Shown one piece after another: positions 21,520 through 30,900 of a stretch of DNA of 64,000 bases. Both the position numbers and the translations under genes were made by a program. Positions within the stretch are counted from its first letter, which is position 1, and each line of letters begins with the position of its first letter. Below the pieces are notes generated by a model. It ran no database searches, was not told the DNA's origin, and saw only the letters and a program-made list of their open reading frames with translations. Location of the stretch: assembly GCF_000149955.1 (NCBI RefSeq), contig NC_030986.1, positions 573,622-637,621 of the forward strand, written 5' to 3'. This DNA comes from Fusarium oxysporum f. sp. lycopersici 4287. Lineage: Eukaryota; Ascomycota; Sordariomycetes; Hypocreales; Nectriaceae.

Positions 21520-21785
21520 GTGCGAAGGATGCGACCTTGACGTTTGAGCTGCGTCCCTAGGGAGAAATATCATGGTTTCGTACGCATCAGTCAAGGAGAA
21601 GATGGCCTTGATGCCTTCAGTCATGATGATAGAGTCAGAGATAATATACGGTGTTTAGCCCGGGCCGAGTTGTGGTCGGAGTGAATTCCAGGGACCACTT
21701 GCCCAATGTATGAAGAAGTGAAAAGAGGTCTTCATCGGACTTTGCTTTAGTAATCTCAGTGGCGCATCTCTTGCGGCCTCTTGGA
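21520..21785 (-). pseudogene. Degenerate copy 3 of the unknown tandem family
   Basis: Two short frames match consecutive parts of copy 2. GRKRCATEITKAKSDEDLF matches ARKRRATETTEPDSDEDLL. In another frame, TPYIISDSI and then KAIFSLTDAYETMIFLPRDA match MPYIIADSI and RAIYSLIAADELMVSLSEDT. A stop and a frameshift separate them. This is a broken, diverged fragment of the same gene. Confidence 0.6.
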
Positions 21786-22192
21786 TCCTGAGTTGGTCGG
21801 TTGGAATAGCTGCATGTAAAATGACGGATGAGCTGCCACTGCAACGGAGTGCAAGGCTCGAGGCGACTCACCACGCCGGAATCGGAGAACAAACCACATT
21901 ATTCGATTTTTGGATGCAAACTCATAGCTGTTTCATCAGATTATTATTTGGAGCAAAGATCTAATAGTATTAAAGAGAGTCTAAGAATATATCTAACGAT
22001 AAACCCGCACCACCTCCAATACCAAAACACTCCATTAATTCAAGTCCAAACTCATTCCAAACATAAAACATTAAACATTTCTCTCGTTGAGAATCGTAAG
22101 TCGTTCATAAGAACAGTTATGCGCGTTGTGCCATCGTGTACTGTCCCAGTTCCAACACCCCTTTCATCACCATGTCAATTTCAGTTTTGAGC
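21786..22192. other. Intergenic, AT-rich
   Basis: About 400 bp between the degenerate copy and the 3' end of the repeat precursor. I see no feature in it. Confidence 0.5.
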
Positions 22193-23022
22193 TTAGAAGA
22201 GAGAGTTGATGAACTCCTTGGCACGCTTGTAAGTGCCGTAAGAGCTGTATTTCTTGTAGTTGTAAGATCCTGTGAGTGTCAGTTGAGTGTTGTTGCAATG
22301 TGAAGGAGGTTGGCTCACCATAGTGGGTATATTTCTTAGGGTATGAGCCGTATTTGGAGTAGGTCTCTGGCTCAGCTTCAGCCTCAGGGGCAGCTTCGGG
22401 CTCAGCTTCACGCTTATAATGTCCGTAAGATGAGTACTTCTTATAGTTGTAGCTTCCTGGGGGGCAGTCAGTATAAGAATCTCAGGGGTGGAGGTGGACA
22501 ACGAACCGTAATTTGTGTACTTCTTAGGAGCCGGAGCAGGCTTGGGCTTAGGCTTAGGCTTTGAGCCGTAGCTTCCGTAGCTTGGATAAGATGGGAGGTT
22601 TTCACCGGCGCCCTTATAATCTCCATAAGTAGTATATCCAGGAGCGGCTTCAGCTTCAGGGGCAGCTTCGGGAGCAGCTTCGGGAGCAGCCTCAGGTTCG
22701 GCCTCACGCTTGTAATGGCCATAGCTTGAGTATTTCTTATAATTGTAGCTTCCTGGAAGAGTGTCAGTGTGCGAACTGCAGCTTACTTGAAGGACCTCTC
22801 ACCATAATTGGTATATTTCTTAGGAGCCGGAGCAGGCTTAGGCTTAGGCTTTGGCTTTGCACCATAGCTTCCGTAGCTAGGATAAGATGGAAGGTTTTCA
22901 CCTGCTCCCTTATAATCGCCGTAGGTAGTATATCCTGGTGCTGCTTCCGGAGCTGCTTCAGCAACTGGGGCCGCCATGGCACCCGCAGCCAGAGTGAGGA
23001 GTGTGACAGCGGTGAACTTCAT
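22193..23022 (-). CDS. Secreted Kex2-processed tyrosine-rich repeat protein; candidate RiPP precursor
   Basis: Four exons (23022-22803, 22752-22507, 22456-22319, 22269-22193) give 226 residues. A signal peptide is clear: MKFTAVTLLTLAAGAMA. The mature part has three repeats, each ending in YNYKKYSSYGHYKR or YNYKKYSSYGTYKR. The Kex2 sites Lys-Arg are at 88-89, 170-171 and 216-217. The first two are followed by EAEPEAAPEA runs that resemble Ste13 dipeptidyl-aminopeptidase substrates. Other units are GYTTYGDYKGAGENLPSYP and a KPKPKPKPAPAPKK spacer. All three introns are about 50 bp, phase 1, and split the same Gly codon of the repeat. Repeated Tyr-rich cores between Kex2 sites, beside a UstYa-type gene, are the hallmarks of dikaritin precursors (UstA, GigA types). 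A structural cell-wall or surface protein of the Kex2-repeat class is the main alternative. Confidence 0.8.
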
Positions 23023-24869
23023 TTTGATGTCTGAAGAAAGACAGAAAGATGGCAGTGTCAATGAACGGAGAAGAGGGTGGGTGCTGAGTAGTTAAGGCTG
23101 AGGATAAGGGTGAGAAGGGTGGTGAGGAAACACTTCAGCTCGGGATGGGACCTCCGGCTTTATGGACAAGGATGGACGCCTCTTAGATGTACAGAAAAGT
23201 ATCTCATGATCATCTTGATCAAAAACCCTAGCTTGCAGAATCACACTGGAAGCTCTCGATTCCGAAAGTCTACCTCTCCAGATCCCGACTCGTCCGCCAA
23301 GCGAAACTCGACGATGGCGTCGGATCCTACGGCATGAGACAGCTCATCAGCTTGCTTAGACTAACACCTGTGAAGTCTAAGCTAGAAAAGCAAAACCTCG
23401 TATCAGTCTCACAGCTAACTCAAGCTTGCAAGTGGAGGGGATCACCATCCGGACGAGGCTCTCCATTGGACCACGCCAAGGCTGAACACTCTCTGTCTTC
23501 CCTCTCATGGTAATGATCGCGTAGTTTCTGAGAAGCTTTGCATCATTGAGTCCTACCTTAGCTTAGCAATCGTGATGCCTTGTTAGCTTGATGTTGAGCG
23601 TGGCTGGCTGCAGACATACCCGGGAAGCCCTCGTGTAAGCCTCGTGGAGCTCTAGAACGAGGCTTGCAGCCAGCTCAAAAATCAGCAGAATTTCCCCATC
23701 TGGGAAAACAGCCACGATCTGGGCAACTAGCACGATGATCAAGGTGTCTTGGTGAACGAGCTAATGCACGTTGGATAAGAGTCTAGAGATGGACATTCTT
23801 TCCAAGACACACTGTAAATAGCACAAGAAAGTTTATATGTCGTGTCAGACGTGCATGAGATCAATCTTCGGTTGCCCATTTTGGGATGTCATGATGTAGT
23901 TAGTGGGCGGAAATGTCTCGGATTGATCTAAACCCTTGCTATACGATATGATCTACCCGTCCCAATTGCAAATCATGGGGTTCGATGTCGTCAATTAAAA
24001 AAAACTTCGGCAGTACGGAATAGAAGCGATCTACTTCGTATAGCTAAACCACCAAGACCAACGTTCTGCCCAACCCCCGCAAGCCTCATTCCCATCACGT
24101 CTTAGTCAAAACCAACAATTACAACCTTAACTACCAAAGCCATCTTTTTTTTAAAAGTGTCGCCAAAGTGTCACAGTAGTGATTGTGGCTTTCTGCAGGG
24201 AGGATTGTTGGTCAGATTCACCTCAGCCTCACGGTTGTGGGAAGTTAATCGCCCTCTGCGGCGGGATACTTCCAACAGTTTCTGATCCGTTTGTCACGGA
24301 GTGCAAGCTTCTCTGGTCTTGGTACATTAGCGCGGTACCAAGTCGGATGCGGAGGCGGGATCCAGCCCTGCCTGAACACATCTCAGCCTTTCTTCACGAG
24401 GTGCGCTATGTCGATGTAGGTATGATCGCTTCTTATCTGGATGTCAGTGATTGGTGCCCGCCTCGTTTGTCGTGTAAGTTGGTTCTATCAAGTATCTCAC
24501 TCTGCGTATCTCACTGCTCTAGCTCGAAAGTCTTCTCTTCCGAAGCCCATGTCTAGAACCTTTGTGAGGGCTGTGATAACCACGGATTGCCTTATCTGGG
24601 AGCATGAGAGTTTGCTAGACTGCGCCGGCTGAATCGGCAGTGTGAATTGGGTTGGCACTATGGGTGTCAGCCGCTCAATATCGTCATGTTAAGGGTCTCG
24701 AGAGTTCCCGTTCTAATTTTTATCAGAACCTCGAGAGCTTTGGGTTACGTCCTTCTTCTCATTTCTGACTCTATTCTTGTCTTCCTCAGATTCATCTTCA
24801 CTTTTAAACACAAGTTCTTCATCAATTGGTTCTCTCTCCATTTTTCACATCTCGAAATCATTGTAAAAT
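23023..24869. other. Divergent promoter region between RiPP candidate genes
   Basis: 1.85 kb separate the starts of the precursor and the UstYa-type gene. I see no supportable ORF. The right 200 bp are CT-rich and look like the 5' leader of the UstYa gene. The precursor has a short purine-rich leader on its strand. Confidence 0.55.
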
Positions 24870-25992
24870 ATGGCTCCCAAGCAAGAACAAGAATCTGCCC
24901 TCTTGAACCCTCTCGTCGATGGTCAAGATACAGATGAAGACTCAGAATCCTACCATTATGTCACTCCTCGAAGGCGGCGTTGCTCTGCATGCAGATGCGT
25001 CGGATGGATCTTCACTTTACTCTCAATTATCTTTATCTCAGCTCTCTCAGGTGCTTGGATCTCAATGGCATATCTAAACATTGACCAGACATGTGCTGCA
25101 CACACAACATCATGGTGTAAGTCCTCAACTCAATGACCCCAGCTAAAATCATCAATTGACCTCTCGATTGCAGCACCGGTTCTGAAGGACGTTTCGATAA
25201 AATACCACGAACAACCATTTGATGGAAACTTTATGGAGGAGAATGACTTCCGAAAGAACGGCTCTGCTAAAGTCGATGAAGCGTGGGAATCACTTGGTGT
25301 TGACTGTATGTGTTTACCGCTTACACAGCATTGCTGATTTTTTGGCTAACATTGATTAGATCGACCTGGTGTCATCTCATATGAAGACGGAATTGCCAGC
25401 GGTCTCACTGATGCCCATGTCCAAGTTAGTCCTGAGCATGGTGGCGGTTTCATTGTTAATGTTGAGGGCATGCATCACCTTCACTGTCTGGTATGAACTC
25501 AATTACAAGCGGAAGCGCGACAATCACTTACTTATTTACAGAACCTCGTCCGCAAGTCTCTCTACTTCAATTACGACCACTACAAGGCCCTGGGTGGACA
25601 TGCCTTCAAGAACGAAGGCGAAGTCTTCCGCCTGCACGTCAGTAAGTTACACTATCACCCTTCCTCGATACCAGTCAAAGCTAATTGCTACAGCACACTG
25701 TCTCGATACAATTCGTCAAGTTCTCATGTGCAACGTTGATACTGGTGTTCTTGGACAAGTCTGGTATGATAGGAAGAACCCCAGCGCTTTTCCCGACTTC
25801 AACACCAAGCACACTTGCAAGAACTACGACGATATCAAGAAGTGGTCAGAGAAGCTTCAGGTGAGCATCTTCTAATTTGAGCCCTGCCCAGAATGCTAAT
25901 GAATCTTGATTCAGGCTCCTCCTCCTGGTACACTGCCCCCAGACTTCCTCGCCAACCCGCACCCAGAGCACGTTCTTGAGTTTACACCATAA
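24870..25992 (+). CDS. UstYa-type (DUF3328) protein, candidate RiPP cyclisation oxidase
   Basis: Six exons are separated by five short introns with standard borders and give 284 residues. The N-terminus is cytosolic and acidic, followed by one membrane helix at about 44-66 (VGWIFTLLSIIFISALSG). The lumenal domain carries both HxxHC motifs that define the UstYa family: HHLHC at 165-169, joined across intron 3 to LNLVRKS, and HVTHC at 202-206, joined across intron 4 to LDTIRQ. Family members in ustiloxin, asperipin, phomopsin and epichloecyclin pathways are needed for oxidative macrocyclisation of Kex2-released peptides. Related proteins also occur in non-RiPP clusters, so the link to the precursor at 22193-23022 rests on the adjacency and divergent orientation. 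The C-terminus ends EFTP after a Pro-rich stretch. Confidence 0.88.
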
Positions 25993-26657
25993 TGGCACAC
26001 ATTCCCTCCACGATATAAATTTTATGAGTTTCAAAGACGATAATGCAACTTCTTTAATGTTTCTTGGGTCACATGTAGATAGGCATCGTGCATATACACC
26101 AAGCAGGCTTCAACGCCACCAATATTATAATACCTTCCTTTCATACATATACTCAGAAATCTCTCTGTGAAAGCTCTCTAAGAAACTCTCACTGTGTCTT
26201 TCAAGATTTAAATATACCGGCCTTATCATGTCAGCCTTTAAGATCGAGTGGCTTCCGGGTGCTCGGTCAGCATGTCTCAGTTCGTATAGGGCTGTAGTAA
26301 ACTTCACTCATTCTACATCCGGATAGAAGTTTCAACATGGAAATCTCAGCCGCACGAAAGAAATGCGCTTACAGAGATGCATATTTTAGGAAACGGCTAA
26401 TCCAGCCGCCCAGCCGTTTGGCCGGAAACGGTTCATCAACGTGGCAGTCAACATTCCAGTCCAAGGCCGGCATCGTCACGGGATAACAGACTTCACGTAA
26501 ATGGACTAAAAATACGAGAGTAAGTTTACTTGATATTGGTGTGGCAGAGCCTGCTAAACGAGTGACCTTGTAGCTTCCTCCAGACCATAAGAGAGTGTAT
26601 CAGATATGTATCTGTACTAGGTCAAACCATGTTCCTTCGTATCATCCCGAGCTTCAA
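25993..26657. other. Intergenic, convergent 3' ends
   Basis: 665 bp between UstYa and THI5. An 8 bp inverted repeat AAACGGCT / AGCCGTTT lies at 26391-26419 and could form a hairpin near the transcript ends. No ORF is supported. Confidence 0.5.
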
Positions 26658-27786
26658 TTAAGCCTTGACCTCAGCCTGAAGACGGTGGAAGCCACCAGAA
26701 GCAGCAACGTCCTTCTGAAGCTGAGCAATACGCTTCTGGTCCCCAGTAGGGTCACTAGACTCTCCAGAAAGAGTCCACTCGAGGTACGAGTTGGTGTAGT
26801 TGGGCTCAAAGCTCTCGTCCAGAACACCAAGACGCTTGCCGTACTTGGTGACCTTCTCCCAATCACGCTTGACGTTCTTGAGGTCCTTGCTGAAGTAGGC
26901 AAAGCTGCGCTCAAAGATCTTGCGGTTGAGCGCGGTGCCCATGACGGGCTTGAAGTCGACGTACTCAGCCCAGGCCTTCTCGGGCTCGGCGAGGACAAAG
27001 TCGGTGGCCTTCTTCACGGCACGAAGGAATGAGCGGACCTTCTCGGGGTTCTCGGCGAGGAATTTCTCGTTACCGATGTAGAGGATGGTGCAGAAGCAGC
27101 AGCAGCCAAGCTCTGCGAGCTCATCGATGCGAAGCATCTGAACATCATCCTTGGGACGGCCCTGGGCAGAGAGCCACTCCTCGAGCTCAACCATCTGGAC
27201 GTTCTCCAGACCAATACCGGCATCGATCTCGCCCTTGATTATGGCTTTGGAGACATTCATACCACAGCGCACGGCAGTATAGTCATCAGGAGTCATGCCG
27301 TAGTGCGAGGTAAGCTCGTCAATCTGGATCTTGCCAAATTCACCAACATAGCCGATGCGCTTGCCCTTGAGGGTGCGGAAGTCGGTGGTGATGCCAGAGT
27401 CCTTGAGGTAGACGACGCCAGTGAATGGCTCGTCGAGAAGACTACCGATGGACTGGACGGGGAAGTTTCGAGCCTTGGCAGCCAGAGTGTGAATCATGGC
27501 CTTGAAGCCAAGGTCGACCTTGCCAGTACCAATGATCTCAGTGACATCCTGGGGGGCCATCAGCGTCTTGATCGCCATGCATCATAGAACAAGCACTTAC
27601 ACTAGGATCGTTGGGCTCAAGAAGAGCAACCTTGATTCCCTCCTCCTTAAAGTATCCCTTGGCCTGGGCTAGGTACAGCGGCGCATGATAAGGCGTAGCG
27701 TGCCTAACAACAGTCAACACAAGTTCGTTTTCTAAAGCAAGTCAGTTGTACCAGTTGGTGAGGAAAGTGATCTTATCAGTCGACAT
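26658..27786 (-). CDS. THI5: HMP-P synthase, thiamine pyrimidine biosynthesis (THI5/NMT1)
   Basis: Three exons start at [12 protein letters not shown] (27786). One intron ends before [18 protein letters not shown], and a second (GTAAGT...CCCCAG) separates EPNDPS from DVTEIIG. The protein is nearly colinear with fungal Thi5/NMT1. It has [31 protein letters not shown] and the metal-site motif [13 protein letters not shown]. In the family this single-use enzyme makes the pyrimidine HMP-P from its own active-site His and pyridoxal phosphate. The gene is typically repressed by thiamine, and here the leader carries a TPP riboswitch. The length, about 340 residues, is normal and no damage is seen. 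Confidence 0.96.
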
Positions 27787-27859
27787 GATGAAAGATCAAG
27801 TGGTGTACTGCTAGGGTTAGTTTCCCGGTCACCCGGAGCAAGGGGGGGATGTCAAGAAG

Positions 27860-27949
27860 CATGTCCTTTCGCTGGTATTATCCAGATCAAGTTCGCCGGT
27901 ATTTCTCAGATCAACTGCCCTGCTCTGCCCGTCCTCAATCACCATGTGA
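27860..27949 (-). promoter_or_regulatory. TPP riboswitch in the THI5 5' leader
   Basis: On the minus strand the conserved aptamer blocks appear in order: CTGAGAAATACC, then TTGATCTGGATAATACCAGC, then GAAAGGA. CATG/CATG can pair as P1, GGT/ACC as P2 and GATTG/TTGATC as P3. Downstream, CTAACCC and a CAG acceptor near 27812 lie about 25 bp before the ATG. Upstream there is a short uORF starting ATGGTGATGACTTC. This is the known fungal arrangement in which TPP binding changes splicing of a leader intron and so retains upstream ORFs. Confidence 0.95.
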
Positions 27950-30900
27950 AGTCATCACCATTGAAGGTGAATGAGACATGCTGTGAGATGAGGGGAGGTA
28001 CAGAGCATAGAGGCAATTGAACACCCGGATGCGTTCTTTTAAACGTTACCTTGATACATGGTAATAATTGCGAAGAGAGCCATTGCTCCTTAGTCGTGCG
28101 TTGTCACATCGTACCGAAAGTTTTGTGAGTAGTGTTCGAAACAAAGTTACTAAATTGAGATAAGATAATTGTTAAAGAATTGAGTTGAAGGACAAGAGTT
28201 GAGAATGGCAGAGGATGCGTATTAATATATGAATGCCTCATCAACCCCTCAGCGGGGTTGATGCATCCTACTTGAGCTCAACGTCATTGTAATGTGGGCA
28301 TATGTACGGAAATGAAAGTCTTATTGGCTATCGGTTATCAATGGTGAGTAGTAATGTAACAACAAATGGCTCAGTTTTGATGATAAAGACTTCAGGAGCC
28401 CTTAACGGCTCGGCTTAACATGTCAAGTCGTGGGGCTCGTTGCAGTAGGGTCAACTCTATGCAGATTGTCAACATGATATGATACCAAAACATGAATTGA
28501 GATGCAAATATCAGCCACTGCCTTGGTCTGGCAATTGCAAATAGTCATTTGATGGATCATGTTACATATTCAATGGTTTTGCGTTCTTGATCTTGAGAAC
28601 ATCAACGTGATGCTTCAGTTCAGGGTAGCCTCATCAAGGTCCACAACCTCAATCTCACGACACTTTCACTCGATCGTGATGCAATTAGACCGAGACCGGA
28701 AGCTCGGTTCGACCGACAACAGGTTGCATATGTACCAAGATATCGGTTAGAGAACTGCCAATAGCTTTGCAGATGATCTGACGATATCTTGGGATATGTG
28801 CCAACTCAATAGAACCTGTCATTTCGACAGCATGATGCTCATTATAGCCGCCGGCAATTTCGGTGTGCTTCGAGAAACTGCCGTCTACTATATGCGGCGC
28901 ATGAGATACTTGCCGATGATGATTGAGTGAAGTTCTTCGGTAAAACATGTTTCCGGGTTAGAAGTATCGATGGTGATTTCGCATGTGAAACAGTTGTGAT
29001 GAGCTTCTTTCAACTTGCGTCCATCCAATGTCTTGGGTACATGCTCGATTGAGGAGACACGGAGCTGCGTGACAATGCCTGAGCAGTTGCATTGAGCAAT
29101 TTGAACATATCAACTGACAATAACATAACATCAAGGAGAAAAGCTTTCCGATTCAATTCACTCGAATTCTTCATTTCCTACGACCAACCCCATTGGCCCT
29201 CTTCAAAGCTTACAGCTCCGTGCCCTCGGCCGGGCGCCCGCATGTTCCACTGCCGTCGACAGGGCTGAAGAGCCTCTCACAAAATTCTCAAGACATCAAA
29301 AATTCTAGATGCAATAGCTTGTCACAAACTCCATCTTCCTAATTGGCTCGGGGATCTAGACCCGGAGCTGGGGCAGAGCTCTCCCCTGAGAACGAGCTGA
29401 GACCGTGGGATCTCGGTGTCCCGAATAGGAAACACAAGGATCCCAATATCGCGGGTGCTTGGCCCGTTGCATCTTCGGTGTCGAAAAGCGTAGGTCTTCA
29501 CGTGGGACCTTGTCCTATTGTTTTGACGCCCAACATGTTTGAGACAGATCTGAGGTCGGTTGCTCCTAAAATAGACGACCGAGATGCGTGTCTCTCACCG
29601 AGAGCTGTATGTACGTAAGAAAGTTCCTGCAAAAGCTTCATCCCGCGCAGTGTAAGACATTGAATTTGACTTAAACTTCCCCGGACAGGGAAGAGCCTGG
29701 TATACTGAGGCCTGCTCTGATCTAGGATGATGCCGTATCCGTGTCAGTTTATTGATGCGGGCACACGAGCACTTTCCAGTCTTTGAACCTTGGATGCGAT
29801 GCGAAACATTTCAAGCTGTTCACGGACCATGAGTTAAAGTTACGCCCAGGTCAACCGTGAACTTGATTGGTGGCAGGGGATTATCTGCAAACGACATGTC
29901 GCGTGTAAGCAGGCGATGCACATTCTACGGCAGCATACCATTGAATAATCTCAAAGCATCCAGATATAGCAACAAAGTGAAGAATGCAATGACTATGGCT
30001 GTTAGGTGAGGCTGATATTGAGGCTGGAGTGAGACGAAACAAGTCTCGTAAGCAGCAATGACGTCGATCAGACTTTCAAAGGGTGCGTTGCAGGAAAGGA
30101 AAATCCCGTGGCGATCGGGAATAGCGGACGATGGAGATATGAATTGGTAATATCCACGGAGCATAAGATCGGTTTAGAATCTTGCGATATTCCGTTACTA
30201 ACACAGAAAAACAAGAACTATTTGACGCCAGTATCTTAAGAGCGACGCCGGGAGATATCCGATACAGCCGTAATTACGGCCAGGTCGGTGGTTCGGTCGA
30301 GTCCGGCCGTCATGCTTCCGCCACTTACAACCAGGCTATTTCACTTCAGCTCACTCAGCTAGAAAATATTTTAAAATTTTGTGTGAAGCACCAAAGCTGA
30401 TGAGGCCCAAGCAAAATGCAACTCAATAAGGCCTGTAGCAAAAAGACGTCAGGCAATATTAACATCTTTGTATTATTAAATCATGCACATTTGCCCATAG
30501 CCATGCAAGGGAAAAAAGAAGGATGCGATGATGCAGAATGGATCATCATTTCAGGGACTTGTACATGCACAAGGCCCCCCGACTGTGCCGAACCCGCCAA
30601 GCTACAATGATGATCACTGTGGCGGCAATGGTTCAGGGCTGGCTCGGTACAAGTGTTGAGCAAGGTGGACAAAATAAACCACTCAGTACCTCATTGGAGG
30701 GCCAAGTTCTACCAAAAACAGCTCTAACTTAAGCTGTGCATCATTGGTTGCACTCCGTGGGGAAACCCAAAAGCTACAGCTTGACGTTTGTCTCTTTGCG
30801 ACGTCTGGATTCTGGTTTCAAGACGTTTCATAAGGTGAAGATCTGAATATCAGGTGCGGTAGCTTAGGTAGTTATGCATATTGAATATACGTATACGTAT

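Noticed and set aside
18281..21785. A Starship captain or known DDE transposase in the accessory block
   Set aside because: No tyrosine recombinase (DUF3435), DDE or reverse-transcriptase motifs were seen in any frame.
23023..24869. A hidden third RiPP gene between precursor and UstYa
   Set aside because: No frame with family motifs or proper start and splice sites was found in this interval.
26391..26419. AAACGGCT / AGCCGTTT inverted repeat between two convergent genes
   Set aside because: Short stem with a 13-base loop; it could be a chance hairpin and has no clear role.
28685..29618. Frames at 28685-28948 and 29343-29618 with coding-like composition
   Set aside because: No family resemblance, and the second lacks an ATG. 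They may be relics but cannot be supported.
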